Assembly: GCF_026210795.1 (NCBI RefSeq)
Contig: NC_089439.1
Location: forward strand, 1,426,001-1,490,000
Direction: 5' to 3'
Origin: Rhizophagus irregularis
Taxonomy: Eukaryota > Glomeromycota > Glomeromycetes > Glomerales > Glomeraceae
DNA length: 64,000 bases
Shown here: piece by piece, positions 31,752 through 43,203 of the stretch
How the letters are laid out: each line of letters opens with the position of its first letter
Position numbering within the stretch: the stretch's first letter is position 1
Program-made: the position numbers and the translations under genes
Notes under the pieces: generated by a model
Seen by the model: only the letters and a program-made list of their open reading frames with translations
Databases searched by the model: none
Told to the model about the DNA's origin: nothing

Positions 31752-34195
31752 AAGGCTCCTCTTGAGGAATCGCCCCTGTCCCTTTCTCTGCTAAGGGCGT
31801 CCACATTAACTTTTCTCACTTCAAACTCGTACAAGAACTTGTCCATGTGTTTCTTAAGTGCGGGCAGCAACTCACGTATATTCCTTTCCAGAAGCTCATC
31901 CTGGACGCCGTTCATATCTCGTATACACTGAAAGCCGCACCTACGTAAAAGACCAATAGCAAGGCAGTGTGCATGGTATGCGTAGGTTTTTCGCTCGTTC
32001 AACAGGTCACGCCCTTCCTTTACATAGCTAGTAGGATCAGAAGACTCTTCTCCATGGTCCCCCAGAATATCTGTGTATCTCGTGAACTTGTGTTCCCGCA
32101 TTTTTTGGAGAGCCTCGTCTACGGTCTTCCCGCAGGTGATATTTTCTAGGTTATGGTACACTTGTTTGACTGCGGGCTTCGAATAGTTTTTAATGAACTC
32201 GGGAGTTATTTCACCACCGTACTCATAGAGCTCACGTAGGTTGTACTTTTTCAGTGAATTCTTTTCTGGAACAGTAACGTCTTCTTCATTATTCAGCCTT
32301 TCTACCAGAGAGAGGGCACTAATCTTGGAAATATTTGGGGACGTAGCCACTGCCTCGCAATGCACAAGCTCCAGCTCATTCTTAATAGACTTATAAGTAG
32401 CACGATGACCGCTGCTGACGCTAGGGTCGTGCGCAGGCAGAAGGGCAATGCTGGCGCCAGTGGAAGCGACTTGATCCACGAATCGGAGCATGAACTTGTT
32501 TTTCGAGAGGTTCTTGAGTCGCTCAGTCTCAAGCCAGAGATGGAAGTAATCGGACTTGTAAAACCGGATACCGCCGTCCACAGTATGCTCAAACTGTAGT
32601 GCAACGTCAGTAACTGTCTGGTATAGTCCGGTGCGTTTGTCATGTAGCAGCTGGGAAATTTCATCGGTAGTCTCGGCCAATGAATGGCAGTCATTCATCA
32701 GCCGAAAACAGACAAAGTATTCCCGTGTTCGAAGCTTCCGGACTCTGGCCAGCATCTGTCGGCAAGTCTCAACGTCGCATGAATTGTCACTGAAACAAGC
32801 GAAGACAGTATCAAAGTGCTCTAACTCGAAACTAGTGCCAGCTGAGACAGTGGGGGTGTAGATGAAGACATCGAGCCCACTCCAGTAGGAATGAACGTCA
32901 CCGAAGTGCTCCTTCTTTTTCGAGGGGAGGGTCTCGCTGCTGTAGAGTTCCACTTTCTTGTCACCAGCCCTAGTGTGTAGGAGCTCTTCGACGAACTTTG
33001 CGTCTTTGAGGCAGTTTGCAGGAACAACAATTTTCTGTCCACTATGTACGGCCTTTAGGAGGGACTCTATCCAGTCCCCCATATTAGTCGTGAAAAAGAA
33101 CTGGTCCTCTTTTGCTCTGGAGAAGACATTCCAGTGGAGAAGCGTAGGTAAAGCCCGCATTCGCCGTAAAGTATTTACAGTGCGAGCACCAAGGTTAGCA
33201 TCCATACAAACTACGTGCCGTGCACTGCTCAACATCCATTTAAATGCTGCGAAGGCAGAACTAAAATGTTTATGCAGGCCACTACTGAACTGTGCGAGTG
33301 TCGACTCTACCTCATCAAGGATGAGTAAATCGATAGGCTCATGTTCCGAAGGGATAATAATGCGGTGAAGGGACTCTACCTGTACAATCACACGAGGAAA
33401 GTCCGCCTGGCATATCCCACTAAGGCCTATGTCCTTGTACGAAGTAAAGTCGGGGAACAACGGTTGCAGGGATTGGCTAAATGTCTGGCGAAAAGTAACA
33501 AAACGGATGACGGGTTCTCTTGATGCATTCCGTGGAAAATGCTTGTCAAGGTAGCGACGGAGAGTTTTAGTCTTACCTAATCCCATATTGCCTCGGACTA
33601 GCAAGGTAGGCACTAGCTCATAGTCTGCCATAGAGTCACTGGAGTATTTGTTGATATTCGTAAGAAGGGAATCGGCAGAAGTATCAACACTAAGACCAGG
33701 GTCAATTGTTCCGCCATGGACGCAGTTAATACGTGTACCCAAAAGGTCTTGCCTAGAAAACCTGCCAGAAGAAGGGCCCTGTGAGAGGGACTGCCCGTCA
33801 CTAGCAGAAACAGGGGAAATAGCATCAATAGGATACTCATAGGAGCGAGAAATAGTGTTGTTGCCAGCAGTGAGATACCCGAGTGTGCGATGATTTCTCT
33901 TAGAATCTTGACGGCATCCCTCTTCGACGGCCCACAGTGTTTCACTTTTCTGTTTCAGAAACAAGTAGAGAGAATTGTCCCGGTGGTGAGTCTCATTACA
34001 GATAGTGCAGTGGGTAGGGAAACTTCTGTCGAAATTAGCAAAGGGAAACGTGACATCACGAAGAGAAAAGCCATAAGTAACGTGCAGATCATTAGCGAGA
34101 GAAATAGCGTGATCGATAAGGGTTTCCTGACAATCCATGGAAGCAGGAGAAAAGATGGGAGGGGCACCAGCATCGGCTATGCTGGCATTCCCCAC
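31742..34195 (-). CDS. UL9/Herpes_ori_bp-like superfamily 2 helicase, central and C-terminal part of a primase-helicase (817-codon frame)
   Basis: Landmarks in this frame: CTICNETHHRDNSLYLFL (residues 63-80), a zinc-finger pattern seen at the end of archaeo-eukaryotic primase domains; Walker A GNMGLGKTKT (202-211); Walker B ILDEVES (292-298); ARHVVCMDANLG; then IYTPTVSAGTSF and CDVETCRQMLARVR, the motif V and VI region. This is the pattern of origin-binding-protein helicases (Pfam Herpes_ori_bp). They unwind DNA at replication origins; here the helicase is fused to a primase. The frame overlaps the primase frame by 19 bp, so there is at least one frameshift near 34,190. GC content is higher than in the neighbours. 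Similar genes are, from memory, repeated in Glomeromycotina genomes. The Walker motifs are intact. Confidence 0.85.
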   Translation of the reverse strand: MGNASIADAGAPPIFSPASMDCQETLIDHAISLANDLHVTYGFSLRDVTFPFANFDRSFPTHCTICNETHHRDNSLYLFLKQKSETLWAVEEGCRQDSKRNHRTLGYLTAGNNTISRSYEYPIDAISPVSASDGQSLSQGPSSGRFSRQDLLGTRINCVHGGTIDPGLSVDTSADSLLTNINKYSSDSMADYELVPTLLVRGNMGLGKTKTLRRYLDKHFPRNASREPVIRFVTFRQTFSQSLQPLFPDFTSYKDIGLSGICQADFPRVIVQVESLHRIIIPSEHEPIDLLILDEVESTLAQFSSGLHKHFSSAFAAFKWMLSSARHVVCMDANLGARTVNTLRRMRALPTLLHWNVFSRAKEDQFFFTTNMGDWIESLLKAVHSGQKIVVPANCLKDAKFVEELLHTRAGDKKVELYSSETLPSKKKEHFGDVHSYWSGLDVFIYTPTVSAGTSFELEHFDTVFACFSDNSCDVETCRQMLARVRKLRTREYFVCFRLMNDCHSLAETTDEISQLLHDKRTGLYQTVTDVALQFEHTVDGGIRFYKSDYFHLWLETERLKNLSKNKFMLRFVDQVASTGASIALLPAHDPSVSSGHRATYKSIKNELELVHCEAVATSPNISKISALSLVERLNNEEDVTVPEKNSLKKYNLRELYEYGGEITPEFIKNYSKPAVKQVYHNLENITCGKTVDEALQKMREHKFTRYTDILGDHGEESSDPTSYVKEGRDLLNERKTYAYHAHCLAIGLLRRCGFQCIRDMNGVQDELLERNIRELLPALKKHMDKFLYEFEVRKVNVDALSRERDRGDSSRGALCS

Positions 34196-34910
34196 GATGC
34201 TGTTCCAGTAGGGTTTGCAGTAACAAGGAGGGAATCATGAAATTCGATCACATCTTTAGTGCCCAACTGCGAGGAATAGGGGGACAGGACAAATGGCCGA
34301 GACTCACCTAGCTTAGAAGAGCCATACAAACGAAAGCACTGTATGCGCTTGTTGACATCGTCCACGTACTTGTGCAAGTGATGAGGGAGGCGGGACAAAA
34401 GTCGACTCCTGAAGTTTCGTGCCTCCACGTAGTTGCAGAAGGCATGAGCCGTGAGGTGGAGATGGAACGAGTATTTCCACTTACCCTTGGAGCGAGAAAA
34501 CCCACTAGAGTCTAGGAGTGTAAAGGATTTCCTATGAGGGTAGATGTTATAGGAATCATAGAACTCTTGTTCGAAGGCATCGATAATAGTCCTCATGATA
34601 GAGACAACCTGCTGATCCTCACCACGAGGAATATCGTCGATGTCAATATCAAGTTTAGGTGCTGAGGGCGATGGCCAAAGATAACTTCGTCGTAACATCT
34701 GTGGCCATTAGGGAGAGAGAGATAGTGGTCCCAGAACTCATTCCGGGTATGGAACACGAGATACAGGCCACCCAGGTTGTCTTTCACGACAACCATCTCG
34801 CCAGATAGTTTGTTTAGATTGTACTTGTTCTCCAGGGCTTGATAGCCATCAAGGGAATCTCTCTTAAGAATAGTCTTGTAGTTCTCAACAGGATCGAGGT
34901 CGTCAAACAT
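34177..34910 (-). pseudogene. Archaeo-eukaryotic primase domain of the same primase-helicase, in two frames
   Basis: ATG 34910 opens a frame (MFDDLDPVENYKTILKRD ... GHRCYDEVIFGHRP) that shifts near 34,665 into a second frame (SAPKLDIDIDDIP onwards). The second frame has the AEP motifs: DxD in KLDIDID, SxH in KYSFHLHL, and the basic CFRLYGSSKLGESRP. The shift is consistent with loss of one base in a C-run. Together with 31742-34195 this makes one gene with primase then helicase, read through three frames plus a fourth at the C-terminus. It could be a genuine pseudogene or contain assembly errors. Confidence 0.75.
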
Positions 34911-35067
34911 TTTTTTAAAAAAACTGTATTACTTCAAAAGGACGAAAAAAAGAAGGACCGCAGGGAAGAAGGTTAAATATATCCTACATAAGCCACTGAG
35001 AAAAAAAAACATAGACAAATATGAGTAGTAGTAGATGGTAAAAAAGAACGATCCCATGTCCACTCAC
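34911..35067. other. Upstream region of the primase-helicase, ending at the CMC insertion
   Basis: A- and T-rich leader before ATG 34910; the final bases CAC (35065-35067) are the left copy of the CMC target-site duplication. Confidence 0.5.
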
Positions 35068-35298
35068 CACTGGTCGAATGACAACATATCAGAGAAAATT
35101 CAGGTACCCGATTCTTCACTAATTCTTCACAGATATATATATTATACAATCCCGATACTTATTCCCGATTGGGCTCAGGTTCTTGTTGCATTTCTGGATA
35201 CAACCGGGCATAAATACTTCATAAGTATTGGATTTCTATTGGTGAAGAATCGGGTTTCTGTTATTTTACAAATAAACGCCCAATATTTACCAAATTAA

Positions 35299-35689
35299 TA
35301 ACTGAATCTTTTGAAGTTTTAATAAACTATAAGGTGCAAATCGGATAAATATTATGTTAATATCGGATTTCTGATATTTTACTTATATTTATATAATATT
35401 TAAGTATTTATTTGGGTTATCATAAAGTATCGTTAAACGATACAATACACGCCGGGCAGTAATTGAAATCACGATATTTCAAATTGTTTTAATCAATTTA
35501 TTACTATTCGTTGCAATATATTATATAGCAATATACTAATCAATTTTACAGTAATACATTTGCTTGCTATATTTAATCGTTGTTATATAGAAATAAACTA
35601 CAAATCATTCTTGCGTAATAAAAATATAAACTACAAATTATTATTAATATACGTGCTCTTTTAAATCTAACATTGCATTAATGCATTAA
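35299..35689. other. Left subterminal region of the CMC element
   Basis: AT-rich, non-coding, downstream of the accessory gene. It lies inside the transposon and probably contains the cleavage and binding context of the left end. Confidence 0.5.
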
Positions 35690-37299
35690 TTAAACCTGTT
35701 CATCAAGTTCGTTAGGTTCATCATTAATATTATCGATATTATCGATCTCATCTTGTGGTTGTACGTCGGATCCGTACGACTGTGATATCGACCAATCAGG
35801 GGCACCTTCAGGCAGTTTTGACTCGTCGATCCACGTTTTATCATCATACCAACGATGTCGTGAAAGTTTTACATGACTTATTTTCTCACCAACTCGGTCA
35901 GCCAAGCGAAGTAATTTACGTCCCTATAAAAATGAAAAAGAGATAATAAGCAAATGTATACAATAACTATACAATTGTTTTATTTGATACTTACACGACG
36001 TGACCTCCAGGGCTTGTCATAAACATGAAGAACATGTTTATCCGTTTCAATTTTATTCTTAGGACGAACATGATCTTCGATTTCTTTTTTGGTGAGCTCT
36101 TCATCAGTTTCAGAAACTTCATCACTGTGGAATCCTCCTTCATTAAATATGGTTTCACAGTCTTCCTTGAATTCTTCCCAAGATAATGATGACGGTTGAA
36201 ATTCTTTAAGCGAGGCATCATTAATATTGAACATATGCTCGATGCCTTTCTGACGTCGCTCTTTTTTCTATTGCAATCAGATATTAGTGATTAGGATAGA
36301 AAGGAACAAGATCAAGGATTTTAATTTCATATTTCGGATGTCTTCAGTACTTACATCTTTTCTTCGAGAATTCGTTCCTTTTCTCTTCTTTTCAAATCTA
36401 GTCTTATCCGGATCAAGGCTAACCATCCAGCTTTCTCTACGATGGCGGTGTAGATTCTGTAAGACCCATTTCAATTCTATATCTTTGTATTGAAACCTTC
36501 CGGTCAAGACTCTAGCGATCTCCTTCATGATGTGTTTTGAAACGTGTGGTGCAATTTCTACCCATTTTTTGGTATGATCCAATTGCAATGAATCATCGAG
36601 ACCGCTAAGTATCTGCACGACCTCATCCTTAATTTTATAAAAAAATATCGATTAAAAAATTTTGCTGAATAACCAATAGTTACTTGATACTCACATGGAA
36701 CAACTTATATTGATCTTCGTCCATATCTTCAAGCAAAACCCGAGCACGTCGACGATATCCAGTTTCTGGTTCTGGCGTGAGTGATGTATTTTGTCTACTC
36801 CTTGGAACTGGTGTTGTCTGAGGGGTTGATGGCCATTCAGCTTGTAGGTCGTTCCTTGTTTGAGATTTCTTGAGGGTCCGAACTTCTTCCGTAAGTGCAG
36901 TGATAGCTCTGCTTAGGGCTTCGATATCTGTAAATTGAAATCATGACATTATATTCAAAATATGTAAAATAAAAAACATAATTATTATATTATAACCATA
37001 CCATCATTCCTATTATATCTTGTAGTTGAACACCCTCCTTGTTGACTTGGTGAACGACTATCTGAATAATTAGTCCTATTATGTCTTGTAGTCGAACGTC
37101 CTCTTTGTTGACTTGGTGAACGACTATCTGAATAATTAGAATAAGAAGAACGTCTAGACTTGTTCCTTCTTGAACGATAACGGTGACGACGATGTGGTGA
37201 CATTGAGTTTGTTTGATGATGGTTGTAAGAGGTTAAATTTGTTGTAGATAAGCGTCTTAAGCTTATTTTCTTAATTTTGAAAGGTCTTCTTCCACGCAT
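35690..37299 (-). CDS. CMC accessory protein, five exons, 436 aa (TnpA-like position)
   Basis: Exons 37299-37002, 36927-36695, 36627-36355, 36267-35995 and 35923-35690. All introns are GT-AG (66-74 bp) and the total of 437 codons is in frame. The start ATG at 37299 has an A-rich context. The N-terminus is Arg/Ser-rich with a partial internal duplication (YSDSRSPSQQRGRSTTR and YSDSRSPSQQGGCSTTR), resembling an SR-type or nuclear-localising segment. Exon 2 has a heptad-like stretch (DIEALSRAITALTEEVRTLK) that may be a coiled coil. Exon 3 is positively charged (KWVLQNLHRHRRESWM). The C-terminus is acidic. No catalytic motif. By position it corresponds to the second gene of EnSpm-type elements, which binds subterminal repeats; that role is inferred. 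Confidence 0.8.
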
Positions 37300-37866
37300 T
37301 TTTACCAAAATTTGTTAAAGGATAAAAAAAAAAACAATACAATAAGGTAAAAGACGTTCTTTTATACCTTTATTTATTTCCACAATTAAAATATTATGAT
37401 TATTAATAATATTTTTTTTTTTTTCCTATAATTAGATTAAATGTAATGATTACGATTTTTTTTTTAATGATTTAGATCAAAGTATAATGATATGGCAGAG
37501 AAAAAAAAATCAGTTCGTGGGAAGAAAGGGGTCTTTATATATATTTTTTTTTTTGTCATATGAGGACCGATAGGTCTGTCGAAAGTAACGAAATAGTCTA
37601 TTAAATAAGCTTTTTTTGATTGAATTTTTTTTTCCTTTTTTTTCATGCCGATAAGTCTATTGAAAATAACGAAATAGTCTATTGAAGTATAAGCTTTTTT
37701 TTGATTCAAATAAAGGAACTTATATTGATTTAAATACAATAAATACAATAAATTGATAGTAACCTAATATGGTCAACAATGTCAATTATCAATCATACTA
37801 ATATATCCGTTCATCGAAGAACCGGAAATTCATTTTTAATAAAATTTTTTTATATTATTATTTACA
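37300..37866. promoter_or_regulatory. Divergent promoter region of the CMC element
   Basis: 567 bp between the two divergent starts. It is rich in A/T runs and holds a duplicated word around GTCTATTGAAAATAACGAAA/GTCTGTCGAAAGTAACGAAA (near 37,577 and 37,655), perhaps a bidirectional control element. Confidence 0.5.
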
Positions 37867-40800
37867 ATGACGAGAAAATACCGAAGAACAAAAGCTGTCT
37901 TTGTAAAGAAATCCTATAATTTTAAACAGAAAACATCAAATAAAGTTCCGTGTCATTGCAATAAATGTAAAGGTAACATGGTTGATCCACGTACAAAAAA
38001 TAGTCATAGTTTAAAAAGGGATATTAGACCAAGAGGAGTTATTGAAGAAATTATAGATTTAAATCAAGTTTCATCTGATGACCTAAACCAAGATACATCG
38101 GTAGACCTCTTGAATGATCCAATGGAAATAGAATCACATAATTCAGATGATGGTCATCATGAACCTATTGTTGATGAGGAAAATTATTCGTTTCTTCCCA
38201 AAAAATCGAAATCATCAAAAGCCAAATCGAAAGATAAACGAAAACATATCGGTAGTGGAAATTCCAAGAATGTATCATACCCTATTGTTGTTATTGAACA
38301 AAGTATTTCAGATGATGATACTAGTGATGCTGATGATGAAGAAAACGATCAAGTTGATAATGACTTTGATCCTATCGAAGAAATACCAAATGAATCTTCA
38401 TCCGGCTGGTTTGACGCACCGGAAAATACATACGGTGATGATCCAGAAGCCTCCTTCATTGATTTTACTGAAGACTTTCATTGGATTGTTTTATGGATCT
38501 TATTATATCAAGAGAGATATAAGTTATCCGATGTCACTACCGATTCTTTAGTCAAATTTTTTAGATATCTTTTGGTTCTTTTGGATGCAAACACGTACAA
38601 TTCTTTTCCTACATCTTTGTATATGGCACGTAAAAAACTTGGCGTCTGTGCTCATATTGTCAAATTCGCATCGTGTGAAAAGTGTTGCAAATTGTATAAT
38701 GTAACAGAAGTATCAACTAACGACCCTTACCAAGTTCCAGCCACAATTCATTGTACCTATGTAGATTTTCCGGATCATCCGATGGCAAATCAAAGAAAAA
38801 AGTGCAATGCTACACTTGCTAAGAAAGTTCCGGTTACTAACGGAACAATCTATCGACCTTCTTTAACGTTCCCTACTGTTAGTTTAAAACACCAATTACA
38901 ATTAATGTATAATCGAAAAGGATTTGAGAAATTATGTAGAAAATGGGCGGACCGTAACGATTCTCAATTTTTGAATGATATTTATGACGGAAAGATCTGG
39001 AAAACCTTTCAGGATCATCGTCAAAATATACCATTTTTCCGGAAAGATGTCTCAGACCGCCACTTAGGCATCATGTTAAATATCGACTGGTTCCAACCAT
39101 TCGATAATTCAACTTATAGTATAGGAGCTCTATATGGTGTAATATGTAACCTGCCTCGAAATGAAAGATTCAAGCCATCAAATATTTTGACAATGGCTTT
39201 AATTCCGGGGCCAAATGAGCCTAGTTTACATCAACTAAACCATTATATAGCTCCCATCATCGATCAATTAATCGAGTTATGGAATGGGATTGAACTATCG
39301 AAAACATACGAAAGCTCTACCGGAAAATCTATTCGAGCCGCAGTAATATGCTGCTCATGTGATATTCCAGCCGCGAGAAAACTCTGCGGTCATATCTCTG
39401 CGCGAGTGGCTTGTCATAGATGCTTAAAAAAGGCTCAATATGATGATCGAAATCAACCGAATTTTGGCGGATTTGATGATATTGATGAATGGTTTGTCGA
39501 AAGAGATATCAACCAGGTTCGAAGGGATGCGCGAGAATGGTTGAATTGCAATACTAAAGATGCTAGAAATAGTCACGTCCATAATACTTTAGTACGGTGG
39601 TCAGAAATGTATCGACTTCCGTACTTTGATTCAGTGCGATTTCTCACAGTGGATCCAATGCATTGTTTGTTCTTGGGTATTGCTAAGTGGATCGTGACCA
39701 GACTGTGGATCGAGGAGGGCCGATTGACACAAAAAGATTTAGAAACAATGCAAAAAAGGGCAAATGCAATAAAAGTTCCAGCAGATATCGGTAGAATTCC
39801 CTACAAAATTGCTACAGGTGAAGGCTTTTCAAGGTTCACCGCTGATCAATGGAAGACTTTTATCTTAATTTATGCCACTTCCATAACATGGGATCTGCTT
39901 CAAGAATCGGATAAATTGATACTCGCCAATTTTGTCCGTGCATGCAATATTCTTGTATGCAGATCTATAACAACGAATGGGTTAGAAGAAGCTCATAAAA
40001 ATCTTCTAGAAGTGGCAAAGCTCATTGAAGAAAATTACGGCGCAGAAAAAATTACGCCGAATTTACATTTATGCTTACATATTTGCCATTGTGCGTTAGA
40101 CTATGGACCATTATACGCGTTCTGGTGTTTCAGTTACGAACGCATGAACGGTCTATTAGGTAATTCCAGATTTCCGAACTTATCAATATAATTAAATCAA
40201 TTTATTAAATAGTCTATATTTATAGGATCGTATCATAGCAGTAATAGAAGAATCGAACCAGAATTATTAAAAACCATTCAATTCAACTCTCTTCTTGATC
40301 AGTTTTCTTCATGCGCCCAAGACCATCAACATTTATCGACTTGTATCACACTAATTACACCGAAAGAAACTACCGGCAGTCTTGTAATTCATGATGAAAT
40401 TAATGGAATAGATTACCGGGAATTTTTATCAATGTCTAGAAACGTGGAAGAAATGGCCGGAACAGGTTCGGAACCTTTTCCAGGTACTTTTCTTAATCCT
40501 AAAAGGATAGACACCAACCTTTCAAAAGAAGTATTAGATTTGTTGGTTGAATATTACCGCAATGCCTATGGAAAAGATTTCGCAGCACTATCAGATATCC
40601 ATGCTGCTCCTTCTGCTATACCGGTATTACCAAAAGTGAACACTTATGGACGACTAAAAATTGGATCCGAAGTTTTTGGGTCAATGTATTCTAAAAGGCA
40701 CGTCACATCGGCCAAAATATTATCCCAATTTCTCCATGATAATACTAAAGATACTTATCCCGGTATTGTTCAATTTTATTTTGAACATATTATACATTTT

Positions 40801-41073
40801 CCGGAAGGTTCTGTAAATCATTCCCTAGCATTTGTAAAGTGGTACCTTCCGGCAGAAAATCACAAGACTAGATTTCATTGCACAATTAATGGCGATGAAA
40901 ATTTGTGCAATATAGAACTATGGAAAAAAGAATTTTATGATCTTAGCAGGGATTGTATTATCCCTGTACATAGTATACTGGGTCGGTTTGTTGAAGGTTC
41001 TTTTTCAATAGGACGAAAAGAAACCCGGAAATATGTGTCAGTAATACCGATCAATAGAAAGTTTCATATTTAA
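37867..41073 (+). CDS. CMC (Tnp2/Plavaka-like) transposase, two exons, 1046 aa
   Basis: Exon 1 37867-40159 and exon 2 40226-41073, joined at a GT-AG intron of 66 bp that restores NGLLGSYHSSNRR; total 1,047 codons with TAA. Features in order: an N-terminal CHCNKCKG zinc knuckle, an acidic/Ser linker (~50-170), a conserved block with PDHPMANQRKKCNATL, ADRNDSQFLNDIYDGKIW and LGIMLNIDWFQPF, a Cys/His segment (DIPAARKLCGH...ACHRC), VDPMHCLFLGIAKW, and ALDYGPLYAFWCFSYERMNG, the acidic-residue motif near the catalytic end. This arrangement is the Tnp2-type transposase of CMC elements in fungi and plants. Candidate catalytic residues are D in NIDWF, D in VDPMH and E in SYERMNG; I cannot prove the triad. 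It cuts the element's CACTG ends. Intact, with a favourable start. Confidence 0.93.
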
Positions 41074-41499
41074 AATTTATAATAATACTGTAATATCAAT
41101 CATGTTTTATTATGAATATTATAAATATACAAATAAATAAATATATAATAATTATTATTAAACCTTTAAATTTCTCACCGTCTAATATCAATGTTCTATC
41201 AGTATTATTATCGGACATGTGATGTTTTACCGATGCTTATTTATAAATTAATGACAGATCATGACAGATCGGGTGTTTATTTATTAGTCATCGGGAAATC
41301 CGGAAGGTAATCAATTTGTTACTTATTATCAGCTGATCAAATTTGATATACGTTTAGAATCTATCGGCTTCTTATATAATAGAATCAATAGGCCTATCGG
41401 GATACTGATTATTTAATGATAAAAAAAATAAGAGCCGGTTAAGAACCGAAACCTGATTGGTCCCGATTCTTAACTGGCTCTTAATACACCGATTCTTCA
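41074..41499. other. Right subterminal region of the CMC element
   Basis: AT-rich, non-coding. Contains repeated CCGATTCTTAACTGGCTC-type words in inverted order near 41,435-41,480, forming a stem with the TIR-proximal sequence. Confidence 0.5.
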
Positions 41500-41820
41500 T
41501 CATTTGACCAGTGCACATTATTCCCCTGTTGTCGATAACAATATCTATACATATGAATGAAATGTAGCAGAGCTCTGGTAAATGAGGACGTAGACGGATT
41601 TACTATCAAGAGCACATGAGCCTTTGGCTGGGCAACGCCCACATAGGACCCCCAGGTATCGATGTCACGTGTATGCCATGACTGTTTTGCTCTACCCTTT
41701 GGGTATGAAGTAGACTGTGGCTCTGTTATCTAGGTTAATAGTTACCCACTGTGGTCCCTCACAGGAGACCATATTTATTTCCACAGCTATCTATGTTATT
41801 CTTCTGCAGTCGCTTGAAGT

Positions 41821-41860
41821 CACGTGATTTAGGCGAACAATGTTCGCCCAAATTTCTTGG
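41821..41860 (+). repeat. CACGTG-hairpin module
   Basis: CACGTG (41821-41826), ATTTA, GGCGAAC-AAT-GTTCGCC (41832-41848), then CAAATTTCTTGG. The core is the same as at 24148 but in the opposite orientation relative to CACGTG. Confidence 0.75.
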
Positions 41861-42366
41861 CAAAACCCCCACTCCTAATCATTTTCCGCAGCTGTCTATG
41901 ATACCCCTGTTGTCCACTAATGATCAGCTATATATACCCAAGGGATACTAAGTAATTATTCTGGTGTCCACGGTTAAGGAGGGCCATTGCATATAACAAT
42001 TCGTTGTCATCGTTACAAAAAAACGGAATAATCATTATCAACTAACTACATACTGTGACTGTGTTCGATTATAGATACTACCTGAAAGGTACGAAGGAAA
42101 AGTGCTCTTCGAGAAGTGGGCGAAGCTCAGCCAAGGGCTCTTTGACTGATAAAGAAGACACATACGTTATTCCTTCGCAAGAGCCCATGTGATTTCTCCC
42201 GTTGTCCACTAATAATCGTTACAAATTTTTGCAATAATGTAAAATAAGTCCACAGAAGAATTATAAGGCGTGGATGATGACGCAGATAATAAGAAAGTGA
42301 TGGCTAACATGGTATGAGAAGAAGCGTAGAATGTGGTTAGCCTGGACAACAGACATTGACTGGAGG

Positions 42367-42614
42367 ACGTAGTATTTACTCATGTGAATAACGGTAAGTG
42401 ACTGCGGCAGAATAACGTGAGCGTGATTGCGGGACAGATTATTAGTGGACAATGGCATTCACGTGACATCGATACCTGAGGGTCCTATATTATGTGCTTC
42501 TGATAGTATCCCGCCTGCGCCCACATTCACCCATGTTATTCCACTCATACTCTAAATTAGTGGCGACATGTGGGAGATAACATGGGCAATGGGTCGACTA
42601 CGGGATTGATTATT
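42367..42614. repeat. Segmental duplicate of 18008-18505 without the MITE (empty site)
   Basis: Contains a single TAACGGTAAG (42389-42398) where the other copy has the 239-bp element and two copies of this word. The rest is nearly identical, with only a change around GACAATGG. Confidence 0.9.
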
Positions 42615-42870
42615 GGGGAGTTTCATTTTGGTGGGACACCACTTTTTCACTTTACATCTCCCCTCTATTATCCACTCATAATCATTTCCGCAGTTACTCT
42701 GCAAATCCTAAATATGAGCAGCAATAACAACGAAAAAATTATTATTGTGTTACGTTTAAGTGAAGTAGAGTATAGGCCATGCCTACGAAGTAAAAAGGAT
42801 AATTCAGTGATACTGCCCTAACGTTTCTTTATTCTGTTTCTCCGAAAAGGGCTTTGCGATTGGTATTTTT

Positions 42871-43203
42871 TTATAGAAGACCGTTCAGCGTATGCTTACA
42901 TATATATATGAAACTCTCCTCTGGGTTATCTTCTACACCTTCTAGAATACAACGCTCATAAATATCAATTGTTAGTTCTTTGTTCACGAGAGATTTCTTA
43001 AGGCCCTTAGATTTTTGTATATTCTTGGTCGCATTTTCTGTTTCAATAGCATATGATTTGGATCGATTACCGGCATACCTTGTTATTCGTGTCCCTGCAT
43101 TTTCATCCTTCCACTTACCAATTACCTTCTTATTTTTTAGCTCTCGTGTACCGTCTGGTTTGGTTATCCATTGGTCATGTGGTAATTTTTTAAGTAATGG
43201 ATG
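42871..43203 (-). pseudogene. C-terminal Polinton polymerase fragment, inverted
   Basis: Minus-strand frame (ORF starts 43281) reading PEDHPLLKKLPHDQW, KKVIGKWKDENAGTRITRYA and KGLKKSLVNKELTIDIYERC. This is the segment that normally follows motif C in Polinton polymerases. The preceding motif C segment lies immediately next to it on the opposite strand (43204-43413), so an inversion broke the gene. Confidence 0.8.

Larger units (their letters stand above)
35068..41513. mobile_element. Complete 6,446-bp CMC (EnSpm/CACTA-like) transposon
   Basis: Terminal inverted repeats CACTGGTCRAATGA (35068-35081; inverse at 41500-41513) are flanked by a 3-bp duplication CAC (35065-35067 and 41514-41516). 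CACTR ends with 2-3 bp TSDs define the CMC superfamily. Subterminal regions carry repeats of CCCGATTCTT and its inverse (for example about 35109-35240 and 41460-41495), likely transposase binding sites. Two genes diverge from a central promoter: a spliced accessory protein (minus) and a spliced transposase (plus). Intact ends, TSD and frames suggest it may be active or only recently inactive. Confidence 0.95.

Noticed and set aside
31967-34240. Plus-strand and third-frame ORFs across the primase-helicase (for example 32958-33368 and 33890-34240)
   Set aside because: Shadows of the helicase frame; no motifs.
31524-34910. Programmed ribosomal frameshifting in the primase-helicase
   Set aside because: Several shifts in different places without an obvious slippery site and stimulator; decay or sequencing error is simpler.
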